Part shown: one piece after another, positions 25,737-34,230 of the stretch
Numbering within the stretch: the stretch's first letter is position 1
How the letters are laid out: each line of letters begins with the position of its first letter
NCBI GenBank assembly: GCA_027485165.1
Contig: JAIXRN010000036.1
Location: 62,001-126,000 of the forward strand
Length of the DNA: 64,000 nucleotides
Source: Rubrivivax sp.
GTDB lineage: Bacteria > Pseudomonadota > Gammaproteobacteria > Burkholderiales > Burkholderiaceae_C
Reading direction: 5' to 3'
Translations under genes and position numbers: made by a program
Notes under the pieces: generated by a model
What the model was told of the DNA's origin: nothing
The model's database searches: none
The model's input: only the letters and a program-made list of their open reading frames with translations

Positions 25737-26176
25737 CGCTGGCACTGAACCACTTCTCCATCCGCACGCTCGACCTGGCGGCCTGCGAACGCTTTTACTG
25801 TGGCGCGCTGGGCATGCGCGTGGGCCCGCGCCCGCCCTTCCCTTTCCCGGGCTTGTGGCTGTACCCGGCCGACACCAGCGACTACGCCCAGGCGGCCGTG
25901 CACATCATCGGCATCGACCGCAACGACCCTGAAGGCCTGAAGCAGTACCTGGGCGACCGCGACGAAACCAGCCTGCAAGGCACCGGCAGCGTCGACCACA
26001 TCGCGTTCTTTAGCACCGGCCTGGCGGCCATGCTGGCGCGGCTGAAGGGCGCTGGGCTGGCTGTGCGCGAACGCGAAGTGCCGGCGCTGGGGCTGCACCA
26101 GGTCTTCGTCGACGATCCGAACGGCGTGGTCATCGAGCTGAACTTCCCGGCCAGCGAAACCGCCTCGGCGGGCTGA
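25733..26176 (+). CDS. VOC-family (glyoxalase/dioxygenase fold) protein
   Basis: 147 residues with two beta-alpha-beta-beta-beta modules. Candidate metal ligands are His in LNHFSIRT, His in AVHIIGI, His in VDHIAFF and Glu in VVIELNF, the normal spacing for glyoxalase-I-like and related enzymes. A GGAGG ribosome-binding site lies just upstream and the ATG overlaps the TetR stop. Position between the regulator and a flavin monooxygenase suggests a step in the same pathway, such as isomerisation or ring opening, but the reaction is not readable from sequence. Confidence 0.85.
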   Translation: MTLALNHFSIRTLDLAACERFYCGALGMRVGPRPPFPFPGLWLYPADTSDYAQAAVHIIGIDRNDPEGLKQYLGDRDETSLQGTGSVDHIAFFSTGLAAMLARLKGAGLAVREREVPALGLHQVFVDDPNGVVIELNFPASETASAG

Positions 26177-26220
26177 CGCGGCCAGCGCCCAGCTTTCGCC
26201 GAACCACCCCCAGCAGCCCG

Positions 26221-27432
26221 ATGGCCAAGATCCTGATCACCGGTGGTTCGCTGGGCGGCCTGATGGCCGCCAACCTGCTGCTGCGGGCGGGGCACGACGT
26301 GCAGGTGCTGGAACGTTCGCCGCAGTCGCTGCAGGGGCGGGGTGCCGGCATCGTCACACACGAAGGCCTGCGCCAGGTGCTGCGCCAGGCCGGCGTGCGG
26401 GTGGACGACAGCCTGGGCATTGCCGTGGCGTCGCGCGTGGTGCTCGCGGGCGACGGCAGCGTGGCCTGCCAGTGGGACCACCCGCAGATCTTGACCAGCT
26501 GGGGGCGGCTATATGCGCTGCTCAGCGCCGCATTGCCGCCCCAGCATCAGACCCTGGGTGCCGCAGTGCTGGCCTGCAGCCAGACCGACGACGGCGTCAG
26601 CGTGCATCTGGCCGACGGCCGCAGCCTGCACGCCGACCTGCTGCTGGCGGCCGACGGCATCCGGTCCACCGTGCGCAGCCAGCTGCTGCCCGGCGTGCAG
26701 CCGCAGTACGCCGGCTACGTGGCCTGGCGCGGCGTCTGCGACGAAGCCGTGCTGTCGCGCCACACGCGCGAGACGCTGTTCCCGCACTTCGGCTTTGGCC
26801 TGCCGGCAGGCGAACAGATGCTGGGCTACCCCGTAGCCGGCCTGCAGGACAGCACGGCCCCGGGCCAGCGGCGCTGGAATTTCGTCTGGTACCGGCCGGC
26901 AGCCGAAGGTAACGAACTGCAGGCCCTGCTGACCGACGCTGACGGGCAGCACCATGCCGCGGGCCTGCCGCCGCAGGCGGTGTCGTGGCGGCAGATCGCG
27001 GCGGTGCGCGCCGCCGCGCGCGAACGCCTGGCACCGCAGTTCGCCGAAGTGCTGGAAAAGACCGCCATGCCTTTCGTTCAGCCCATCTACGACCTGGCTT
27101 CGCCCCAGCTGGCGCACGGCCGCATCGCACTGATGGGCGACGCCGCCTTCGTCGCCCGGCCGCATGTGGGCATGGGCGTGGCCAAGGCCGCCGACGACGC
27201 GCTGGCCCTGCAGCTGGCCATCGCCGAGCACGGCGCAACGCCCCAGGCCCTGCGCCACTACGAACAGCAGCGCCAGCCCGCCGGCCAAGCCGTGGTGGAC
27301 CGCGCACGCCGGCTGGGCGTTGGCCTGGAAGCCCGAGCGCCCGACCAGGCGCCGCTGCCGCGCCGGCCGCCCGATGCGGTGATGCGCCACACCGCCATCG
27401 ACCCCTGCCTGTTCGAGACCTATCCGCCTTAA
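26221..27432 (+). CDS. FAD-dependent monooxygenase, 2,6-dihydroxypyridine-3-monooxygenase-like
   Basis: 403 residues of the class A flavoprotein hydroxylase group. The N-terminal Rossmann motif is ITGGSLGGLMAANLLLRAG; ERSPQSLQGRGAGIVTHEGL and YAGYVAWRGV strongly recall 2,6-dihydroxypyridine 3-hydroxylase of nicotine-degrading bacteria; ADGIRSTVR is the DG motif and RIALMGDAAFVARPHVGMGV the GD motif contacting FAD. It would hydroxylate an aromatic or pyridine ring using NAD(P)H and oxygen. It follows the VOC gene by 44 bases in the same direction. Substrate is inference. Confidence 0.88.
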   Translation: MAKILITGGSLGGLMAANLLLRAGHDVQVLERSPQSLQGRGAGIVTHEGLRQVLRQAGVRVDDSLGIAVASRVVLAGDGSVACQWDHPQILTSWGRLYALLSAALPPQHQTLGAAVLACSQTDDGVSVHLADGRSLHADLLLAADGIRSTVRSQLLPGVQPQYAGYVAWRGVCDEAVLSRHTRETLFPHFGFGLPAGEQMLGYPVAGLQDSTAPGQRRWNFVWYRPAAEGNELQALLTDADGQHHAAGLPPQAVSWRQIAAVRAAARERLAPQFAEVLEKTAMPFVQPIYDLASPQLAHGRIALMGDAAFVARPHVGMGVAKAADDALALQLAIAEHGATPQALRHYEQQRQPAGQAVVDRARRLGVGLEARAPDQAPLPRRPPDAVMRHTAIDPCLFETYPP

Positions 27433-27440
27433 GAGCAAAG

Positions 27441-27479
27441 ACGGCCCAAGGACGGCCTCACGACGGCCCCACGACAACC
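27441..27479 (+). repeat. Four helically phased 11-base repeats
   Basis: ACGGCC at 27441, 27452 and 27463 and the variant ACAACC at 27474, each exactly 11 bases apart. They fill the leader between the monooxygenase stop and the ribosome-binding site (AGGAG, 27486-27490) of the ABC binding protein gene. Spacing close to one DNA turn would place all copies on one helix face. Confidence 0.6.
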
Positions 27480-27498
27480 CCAAAAAGGAGACAACCCC

Positions 27499-28749
27499 AT
27501 GAGCACCCTGCCCCCCAAAACCAGCCCGAACCCGCGCCGCCGCCAGCTGATCGCTGGCGGCCTGGCTGCCGCCGCCGCACCTGCGCTGTTCAACATCGCC
27601 CGCGCCCAGCCGGCCACCATCAAGATCGGCTTCCCGGTGCCGCTGACGGGCGCCTTCAGCGCCGAGGCGCAAGACCAGGTGCGCGCCGCCGAACTGGCGG
27701 TGAAGCAATGGAACGCCGCCGGCGGGCACAAGGGCCAGATGGCCGAACTGCTGGTGCGCGACGACAAGCTCAACCCTGGCGAAGCCGCCACGCGCACGCT
27801 GGAGCTGATCGAGAAGGACAAGGTCAACTTCGTCGTCGGCTCGCTCAGCGCGGCCACCCAGCTGTCCATCAACGCCGTGACGCGTGAACGCAAGGTGCTG
27901 TTCAACAGCATCAGCCAGTCGGACACCATCAACGAGGCCAAGGACTGGAGCCTCTACACCTTCCACGAGGCGCTGAACCCGCACCTGACGGCCGGCGCCG
28001 TGGCGCGCTATGCCTTCCCGAAGTTCGGCAAGAAGATCGTCTACCTGACGGCCGACTACGCCTATGGCCACGAGATGGTGCGCGGCTTCCAGCGCGCGGG
28101 CCAGGCCCTGGGCGCGCAGACGCTGGCCGACATCCGCCACCCGCTGGGCGCGGCCGACTACAGTGCCTTCCTGCCGCGCATCCAGTCGCTCAAGCCCGAC
28201 ATCCTGGTGCTGTGCAACTTCGGCCGCGACCTGGTGAACAGCGCCAAGCAGGCCACCGACTTCGGCCTGAAGCAGGGCACCAAGATCATCGCCCCCGTGC
28301 TGCTGTACACCAGCCGCGTGGCCGGCGGCGCTGATGCCTTCGAAGGCATCCTGGGCGGCACCAGCTACTACTGGGGCATGGAAGACAAGATCCCCAGCGC
28401 GAAGAAGTTCAACGACGCCTTTCGCGCGGCCTACAGCGGTGCCGTGCCTTCGGACTACGGTGCGCTGGGCTATGCCGGCATCCTGAGCGTGTTGCAGGCC
28501 GTGAAGAACGCCGACGCCACCGATTCGCAGCGCGTGTCGATCGCGCTGCGCCAGCTGAAGTACGACTGGTACAAGGGCCCGCAGTTCTATCGCAAGTGCG
28601 ACCACCAGAGCGTGCAGAGCGTCGTCATCGTCGAAAGCAAGAGCAAGGGCATGAAGGACAAGAACGACGTCTTCAATGTGCTCGCCATCGAAGACGCGAA
28701 CGAGAAGAACCTGCGCACCTGTGAAGAGATGGGCCACAAGATCAGCTGA
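27499..28749 (+). CDS. ABC transporter substrate-binding protein, branched-chain amino acid/aromatic type
   Basis: 416 residues, periplasmic binding protein of the LivJ/peripla_BP_6 family. The N-terminus PRRRQLIAGGLAAAAAPALF looks like a twin-arginine signal; the mature protein starts near AQPATIKIGFPVPLTGAF. ANPxGG-type segments of the ligand cleft are replaced by family-typical GSLSAATQLS and YTFHEALNP. The presence beside aromatic-degrading genes suggests an aromatic acid or heterocycle rather than leucine as ligand. A good AGGAG lies eight bases before the ATG. First gene of the importer operon. Confidence 0.9.
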   Translation: MSTLPPKTSPNPRRRQLIAGGLAAAAAPALFNIARAQPATIKIGFPVPLTGAFSAEAQDQVRAAELAVKQWNAAGGHKGQMAELLVRDDKLNPGEAATRTLELIEKDKVNFVVGSLSAATQLSINAVTRERKVLFNSISQSDTINEAKDWSLYTFHEALNPHLTAGAVARYAFPKFGKKIVYLTADYAYGHEMVRGFQRAGQALGAQTLADIRHPLGAADYSAFLPRIQSLKPDILVLCNFGRDLVNSAKQATDFGLKQGTKIIAPVLLYTSRVAGGADAFEGILGGTSYYWGMEDKIPSAKKFNDAFRAAYSGAVPSDYGALGYAGILSVLQAVKNADATDSQRVSIALRQLKYDWYKGPQFYRKCDHQSVQSVVIVESKSKGMKDKNDVFNVLAIEDANEKNLRTCEEMGHKIS

Positions 28750-28775
28750 CGCTGCCGCTGGAACGCACGCGCCCC

Positions 28776-29657
28776 ATGGACATCACCCCTTCGCTGCTGG
28801 CCCTGCAGCTCGTCACCGGCATTGCGCTGGGTGCCGTGTATGCGCTGCTGGCCATCGGCCTGAGCCTGATCTTCGGCATGCTCACGGTCGTGAACTTCGC
28901 CCATGGCGCGTTCTTCATGGTCGGCGCCTTCATGGGGCTGTACTTCCTGGGGCTGACGGGCAACTTCTGGTTCAGCCTGATCCTCACGCCGCTGGTGGTG
29001 GGCCTGCTCGGCCTGGTCACCGAACGCTTCCTGGTGCGCCCGCTCTATGGCCGCGGCATCGACTACCCGCTGCTGCTGACTTTCGGCCTGAGCTGGGTGC
29101 TGATCGAGGCCATGCGCATCGCCTTCGGCGTGGAAGGCCTGCCCTCGTCGACGCCACCTGAACTGCGCGGTGCGGTGGACCTGGGCATCGGCTACTTTCC
29201 GAAGTACCGGCTGTTCCTGATCTTTGCCACTGCGGTGGTGGTGGTGGCGCTGTGGCTGTTCCTGGAAAAGACACGCTACGGCCTGATCGTGCGCGCCGGC
29301 AGCCGCGACGGCGACATCTGCCGCGTGCTGGGGGTGGACATCTCGCGCGTCTGGCTGATGGTGTTCGGCATCGGCTGCGCCATCGCCGGGCTGTCGGGCG
29401 TGCTGGCAGCGCCCACGCGCGCGGTGAACCCTGAAATGGGCGTGCATGTGCTGGCCGAGAGCTTCGTCGTCACGGTCGTCGGCGGCATGGGTTCGCTCGT
29501 GGGCGCGGTGGTGGCCGGGCTGCTGGTGGGCATCGTGTTTGCGATGACCTCGCTGTTCGCACCCGACCTGGCCGAGCTGTCGATCTTCGTGCTGATGGCC
29601 GTGGTGCTGCTGCTGCGCCCGCAGGGCCTGTTCGGCAAGAAGGGGCTGCTGGGATGA
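28776..29657 (+). CDS. ABC transporter permease, LivH type
   Basis: 293 residues with about eight hydrophobic helices. The segment GAVYALLAIGLSLIFGMLTVVNFAHGAFFM is diagnostic for LivH, and GGMGSLVGAVVAGLLVGIV near the C-terminus is the cytoplasmic loop contacting the ATPases. Forms the inner-membrane channel with the LivM partner. Its stop overlaps the LivM start by four bases. Confidence 0.94.
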   Translation: MDITPSLLALQLVTGIALGAVYALLAIGLSLIFGMLTVVNFAHGAFFMVGAFMGLYFLGLTGNFWFSLILTPLVVGLLGLVTERFLVRPLYGRGIDYPLLLTFGLSWVLIEAMRIAFGVEGLPSSTPPELRGAVDLGIGYFPKYRLFLIFATAVVVVALWLFLEKTRYGLIVRAGSRDGDICRVLGVDISRVWLMVFGIGCAIAGLSGVLAAPTRAVNPEMGVHVLAESFVVTVVGGMGSLVGAVVAGLLVGIVFAMTSLFAPDLAELSIFVLMAVVLLLRPQGLFGKKGLLG

Positions 29658-30610
29658 GCGTGGTCGACCTGGTCCGGCGCCACCGTGTCGCGGCCGTGCT
29701 GCTGTTCCTGCTGGTGTTTCCGCTGCTGATGCCGTACCACGCGCTGGCGGTGAACATCCTCATCTTCGGCCTGTTCGCCGTGGGCTTCAACCTGCTGTTC
29801 GGCTACACCGGGCTGCTGAGCTTCGGGCATGCCGCCTTCCTGGGCGTGGGCAGCTACCTCACGGGCATCGCCATGGTGCATGGCGGCTGGCACTGGCTGC
29901 CGGCCCTGGGCCTGGGTGTGCTGGCCGCGGCAGGGGCCGGGGTGCTGATCGGCTGGCTGGCCATCCGCACGCGCGGCATCTACTTCTCGATGGTGACGCT
30001 GGCGCTGGCGCAGATCGTCTACTACGCCTTCTACAAGGCCGAACGCTGGACCGGGGGTGAAAACGGCCTGCGCGGCATCCAGGTTCCAGCCATCGAGATC
30101 GGCCCCTGGACACTGGACTTCCTGAACCCGGTGACGAAGTACTACGTCATCTTCGTGTTCGTGGCCGCAGCCCTGTGGTTCGTCTCGCGGTTGCTGGCTT
30201 CGCCCTTCGGCGCGGTGATCGAAGCCGTGCGCGAAAACGAAGCCCGCGCTGCGGCCTGCGGTTTCGACGTGGCCCGCACCAAGCTGCTGGTGTTCGTGAT
30301 CTCGGCCGCCATCTGCGGCCTGGCCGGGGCGCTGCGCGCGCTGCACCTGAGCGTGGTGCCCATCGACAGCCTGCACTACCTGCAGTCGGGCCAGGCGGTG
30401 ATGATGTGCCTGCTGGGCGGCATGGGCACCTTCTTCGGGCCCTTCGTGGGCGCAGCGGTGTTCCTGACGCTGGAAGACGTGGTCACCACCATCACCCGCC
30501 ACTGGATGGCCGTGGTGGGCGCAGTCTTCATGTTTTTCGTGCTGTTCTTCCCGGCCGGCATCTGGGGCAGCTTCATCAAGCGGCTGGACCGCAGCGGTGC
30601 GCGGTCATGA
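29654..30610 (+). CDS. ABC transporter permease, LivM type
   Basis: 318 residues, about nine hydrophobic helices. NLLFGYTGLLSFGHAAFLGVGSY and GGMGTFFGPFVGAAVFLTLED are LivM hallmarks. Second channel subunit of the importer; it overlaps both neighbours by four bases (ATGA), a sign of coupled translation. Confidence 0.94.
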   Translation: MSVVDLVRRHRVAAVLLFLLVFPLLMPYHALAVNILIFGLFAVGFNLLFGYTGLLSFGHAAFLGVGSYLTGIAMVHGGWHWLPALGLGVLAAAGAGVLIGWLAIRTRGIYFSMVTLALAQIVYYAFYKAERWTGGENGLRGIQVPAIEIGPWTLDFLNPVTKYYVIFVFVAAALWFVSRLLASPFGAVIEAVRENEARAAACGFDVARTKLLVFVISAAICGLAGALRALHLSVVPIDSLHYLQSGQAVMMCLLGGMGTFFGPFVGAAVFLTLEDVVTTITRHWMAVVGAVFMFFVLFFPAGIWGSFIKRLDRSGARS

Positions 30611-31359
30611 ACGCCGCCACCACGCCTATCCTGGAAGTCGAAGGCGTCAGCAAGCACTTCGGCCGCTTCGTGGCGCTGAACCAGGTCTCGGCGCGTTTCC
30701 TGCCGAACAAGCTGAGCGCCATCATCGGCCCCAACGGCGCTGGTAAAAGCACGTTCTTCAATGTGCTCAGCGGCGCCTTCCCGCCCACTGCCGGGCGCAT
30801 GAAGTTCAAGGGCCGCGACATCACCGGCCTGAAACAGCACGAATTCGCGCGCATCGGCATCGCCAAGAGCTTCCAGATCACCAACGTCTTCAAGCAGCTC
30901 AGCGCGCACGAGAACGTACGCGTGGCCGCGCAGATGCGCCACGCGCGCTACGAACTGCTGCGCCCGCGTGCGGCCATGCAGGCGGTGGCCGACCGTGCCG
31001 ACGAACTGCTGCTGCGCGTGGGCCTGGGCGCGCTGCGCCACCGCCCCGCCGCCGACCTGGCGCACGGCCAGCAGCGCGCGCTGGAAGTGGCCATGGCCCT
31101 GGCGGCCGAGCCCGAGCTGCTGCTGATGGACGAGCCCACGGCCGGCATGTCACCCGAAGAGACAGTGGTGATGATGGACCTGATCACGGCGCTGGCCCAG
31201 GAACGATCAGTGATCATCGTCGAGCACAAGATGAAGCTGGTGATGGGCATCTGCGAACGCCTGCTGGTGCTGCACCACGGCGAATTCCTGGCCGAAGGCA
31301 CGCCCGACGAGATCAAGGCCAATGCCGAGGTTCGGCGCGTTTACCTGGGGCAGGGCTGA
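30607..31359 (+). CDS. ABC transporter ATP-binding protein, LivG type
   Basis: 250 residues. Walker A is GPNGAGKST, the signature position reads LAHGQQRALEVAMALA (normally LSYGxQRxLE), Walker B is LLLMDEPTAGMSPEE, and the switch His is in IIVEHKMKLVM. Energises the importer together with the LivF subunit. The ATG overlaps the LivM stop; much longer in-frame sequence upstream lies inside livM in another frame and is not coding. Confidence 0.94.
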   Translation: MNAATTPILEVEGVSKHFGRFVALNQVSARFLPNKLSAIIGPNGAGKSTFFNVLSGAFPPTAGRMKFKGRDITGLKQHEFARIGIAKSFQITNVFKQLSAHENVRVAAQMRHARYELLRPRAAMQAVADRADELLLRVGLGALRHRPAADLAHGQQRALEVAMALAAEPELLLMDEPTAGMSPEETVVMMDLITALAQERSVIIVEHKMKLVMGICERLLVLHHGEFLAEGTPDEIKANAEVRRVYLGQG

Positions 31360-32063
31360 TGTTGGAAGTGATCGGACTCGACGCCTGGTACGACCGCAGC
31401 CACGTCGTACAGGGCCTGCGCTTTGAAGTGCGCGCCGGCGAGATCGTCACGCTGATGGGCCGCAACGGCGCGGGCAAGACGAGTACGCTGCGCGCCATCA
31501 TGGGGCTGATGGCCAAGCGCGCCGGGCAGGTGCGCTTCGACGGCCAGGACATCCTGGCCCAGCCCGCGCACACGCGCTACCACCTGGGCCTGGCCTACGT
31601 GCCCGAAGAAAGGCGCATCGTGCCCGGCCTGACGGTGCGCGAAAACCTGCGCCTGGGGCTGATCGCAGGCAAGGAACGCCACACCGAACGCGAACGCATC
31701 GCCGAGATCGCGCGCACCTTCCCGCGCCTGGCCGAACGCATGGACCAGGAAGGCACGTCGATGAGCGGCGGCGAACAGCAGATGCTGGCGATCGCGCGCG
31801 CGATGATGGCCAAGCCGCGGATGATCCTGCTGGACGAACCGTCTGAGGGCATCATGCCCGTGCTGGTGGACGAGATGTTCGAACTCTTCCGCCGCCTGAA
31901 GGCCGAAGGCACCACCTTGCTGCTGGTGGAACAGAACGTCGAACGCGCCCTGGCCATCAGCGACCGCGCCTACATCCTGGACCAGGGACAGGTGGTGCAC
32001 ACCGGCAGCGGGGCCGAACTGCTGGCCGACCGGGCGATCCAGGACAAGTACTGCGCGGTCTGA
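31359..32063 (+). CDS. ABC transporter ATP-binding protein, LivF type
   Basis: 234 residues. Walker A GRNGAGKTST, signature MSGGEQQMLAIARAMM, Walker B MILLDEPSEGIMP and switch His replaced by Gln in LLVEQNVERAL, as usual for LivF. The start shares one base with the LivG stop (TGATG). Last gene of the five-gene importer. Confidence 0.94.
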   Translation: MLEVIGLDAWYDRSHVVQGLRFEVRAGEIVTLMGRNGAGKTSTLRAIMGLMAKRAGQVRFDGQDILAQPAHTRYHLGLAYVPEERRIVPGLTVRENLRLGLIAGKERHTERERIAEIARTFPRLAERMDQEGTSMSGGEQQMLAIARAMMAKPRMILLDEPSEGIMPVLVDEMFELFRRLKAEGTTLLLVEQNVERALAISDRAYILDQGQVVHTGSGAELLADRAIQDKYCAV

Positions 32064-32314
32064 TCCGCGCTGGCCTGCCCCCCTTGCCGTGGGTGCTGCG
32101 CGGCTGTGCTTGCGGCCTGCGCGCAGCCCCGCCTGCGGCCGTACCGCCCAGCTGTTGTCACCGCCGTTTCATCGAGCCCGGCTAGCGTGCCGCGCTAGCG
32201 CTGCTGCGGCAGCTTTTGGCCGGACCGGGGCCGCAGGCTGGCCCCCGCCTGGGCCTGGTGCCAAGCCGCCCAGGCCTGCGCAGCGGCATCGTCTGAGGGC
32301 CCCACGTGGCGTGC
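32064..32314. other. Intergenic region between the ABC importer and TRAP operons
   Basis: About 250 bases with no supported gene. It contains two small dyads, GCTAGCG-N5-CGCTAGC (32181-32199) and the GCTGC/GCAGC hairpin listed as a terminator, and should hold the TRAP operon promoter, which I cannot identify. Confidence 0.5.
32200..32217 (+). terminator. Weak hairpin plus T4, possible terminator of the importer operon
   Basis: GCTGC-TGCG-GCAGC followed directly by TTTT, 137 bases after the LivF stop. The stem is only five pairs, so this is tentative. Confidence 0.35.
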
Positions 32315-33178
32315 ATGTTTTTCCGAAGCCTGGCCGTGCTGGTGCTGGCCCTGATGCTGGGCGCCTGCTCGCCCCGCATGCTGCTGGTGCAGGGCATGGC
32401 CGACGAACTGGCCAGCCAGGGGCAGGCCAGTGAAGAAGACCTGGGGCTGGCGCGCGACGCGGCGGCCTTCTACCTGAAGCTTTCTGAATCGGTGCTGCAG
32501 CGCACGCCCGGCCACGTGCCGCTGGCCACGTCCGTGGCTTCCGGTTTCACGCAGTACGCCTATGGCTTCGTCGCTTTTGACGCTGACCGGCTGGAAGCGC
32601 AGGACGCGCGCGCCGCCCAGGCCCTGCGCCAGCGCGCAGCACGCCTGTACTGGCGTGCCCAGACCCATGCACTGGCCGCGCTGGAAGCGCAGCAACCGGG
32701 CTTTCGCCGGGCCCTGGCCAACGGCAGTGCACGGCTGCAGCCGCAGCAGGTGGCGCTGGCCTACTGGGGCGCCGCCGCCTGGGGTGCCGCCATTTCGCTG
32801 AGCAAGGACCAGCCCGACCGCGTGGCCGATCTACCCCTGGCCAGCGCCCTGGCCGGCCTGGCCTGGCAGACCGAGCCCGGCCATGGCCAGGGCGCACTGG
32901 CGGCCCTGATGGGCAGCTTCGAAGCCGCGCGCCCCGGCGGCAGCCCGCGACGGGCCCAGGACTACTTCGACCGCGCCACCGCCCTGGGCGCTGGCCGCAA
33001 TGCGGGCGTGTTCGTCACGCGGGCCGAAGCGCTGGCCCTGCCGGCCGGCGACAGGCCAGCCTTTGAAGCCCTGCTGCGCCAGGCCCTGGCTGCTGCCGAC
33101 ACCCAGCCCGACCTGGCCAACCAGCTGATGGGCGAACGCGCCCGCTGGCTGCTGGCCACCGCCGACGACCGCTTCTGA
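32315..33178 (+). CDS. TRAP transporter T-component (TatT-like) lipoprotein
   Basis: 287 residues. A lipoprotein signal ends at LMLGAC-S. The body matches the TatT family (SGFTQYAYGFVAFDADRL, RAARLYWRAQTHALAAL), alpha-helical TPR-like proteins that form trimers around the TRAP binding protein in the periplasm. Usual TRAP systems lack this component. The gene is 14 bases before dctP. The ATG giving MFFRSLAV is preferred; an in-frame GTG nine bases earlier is possible. Confidence 0.85.
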   Translation: MFFRSLAVLVLALMLGACSPRMLLVQGMADELASQGQASEEDLGLARDAAAFYLKLSESVLQRTPGHVPLATSVASGFTQYAYGFVAFDADRLEAQDARAAQALRQRAARLYWRAQTHALAALEAQQPGFRRALANGSARLQPQQVALAYWGAAAWGAAISLSKDQPDRVADLPLASALAGLAWQTEPGHGQGALAALMGSFEAARPGGSPRRAQDYFDRATALGAGRNAGVFVTRAEALALPAGDRPAFEALLRQALAAADTQPDLANQLMGERARWLLATADDRF

Positions 33179-33192
33179 AGCTCCACCCGCCC

Positions 33193-34230
33193 ATGCCGCC
33201 CGACTTCGACATCCACCGCCGCCATACCGCGCTCTCACTCATCAGCCTGGCCCTGCCCGGCACCCCCGCCCTGGCCCAGGGCGGGCCGGCGGCCCAGCTG
33301 CGCATCGGCACCCTGGTGCCGAAAAATTCGCTTTATCACCAGTCGCTGCTGGAACTGGGCGAAAGCTGGCGTGCCGCGCAGGGCGGGGGCGCACGCTTCG
33401 TCGTCTTCACCGACGGCAGCCAGGGCGGCGAAGCCGAGATCGCGCGTCGCATGCGCATCGGCCAGCTGCAAGGCGCGCTGATGAGCGTGGTCGGCCTGCG
33501 CGAGATCGAGCCCACGGTGGCGGCGCTGCAGACCTTGCCCCTGCTGTTCCGCGACTGGGACGAGGTGGACTATGTGCGCGAGAAGATGCGCCCGGCGATG
33601 GAACAGCGCTTCCTGGCCAAGGGCTTCGTCATCGTCGGCTGGGGCGACGCCGGCTGGGTGCGCTTCTTCTCGAAGGAACCGGCCTTCAGGCCCGACGACT
33701 TCAAGCGCATGAAGTTCTTCGCCTGGGGTTCAGAACCCGAACAACAGGCCATCATGAAGAGCCTGGGCTACACCCCCGTGCCGCTGGAAACCGCCGACAT
33801 CCTGCCCGCGCTGCAGACCGGCATGATCAACGTCGTGCCGTCCACGCCCTACTTCGCGCTGGCAGGGCAGGTGTTCAACACGGCGCCGAACATGCTGGAA
33901 ATCAACTGGGCGCCGATCGTCGGCGCCCTGGTGGTGACGCAGCGCGCCTGGGAAGCGATGACGCCGGCCGGCCAGCAGGCGCTGCGTGCAGCCGGGGAAA
34001 AGGCCGGCCTGCAGATGCGCGCGCAGGCCCGCAAGGAAGTCGATGAAGCCGTGGCCGCCATGCGCAAGCGCGGCCTGGTGGTGAACAAGCCGAACGCCGA
34101 GCAGATGCGCGAATGGAATGCGCTGGCCGACAGCCTGTACCCCCGCATCCGCGGCAGCATGGTGCCGGCCGAAACCTTCGATGAGGTGTTCATGCACCTC
34201 AAGGCTTTCCGCTCGACGCGGGGGCGTTGA
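33193..34230 (+). CDS. TRAP transporter substrate-binding protein DctP type
   Basis: 345 residues, periplasmic. A signal-like N-terminus ends near PALAQG. The family pattern is clear: LRIGTLVPKNSLYHQ, MRIGQLQGALMS, FRDWDEVDYVR, and the Arg/Trp-rich centre WGDAGWVRFFSKEP with the long bent helix after it. It binds an organic acid, probably through the conserved Arg in DAGWVRFF, and delivers it to the permease. The typical partner TatT is encoded just upstream and the stop overlaps the permease start (TTGA). Confidence 0.9.
   Translation: MPPDFDIHRRHTALSLISLALPGTPALAQGGPAAQLRIGTLVPKNSLYHQSLLELGESWRAAQGGGARFVVFTDGSQGGEAEIARRMRIGQLQGALMSVVGLREIEPTVAALQTLPLLFRDWDEVDYVREKMRPAMEQRFLAKGFVIVGWGDAGWVRFFSKEPAFRPDDFKRMKFFAWGSEPEQQAIMKSLGYTPVPLETADILPALQTGMINVVPSTPYFALAGQVFNTAPNMLEINWAPIVGALVVTQRAWEAMTPAGQQALRAAGEKAGLQMRAQARKEVDEAVAAMRKRGLVVNKPNAEQMREWNALADSLYPRIRGSMVPAETFDEVFMHLKAFRSTRGR

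Noticed and set aside
26509..28737. Minus-strand open frame of about 740 codons opposite the monooxygenase and binding protein genes
   Set aside because: Lies across two well-supported plus-strand genes and their intergenic ribosome-binding site.
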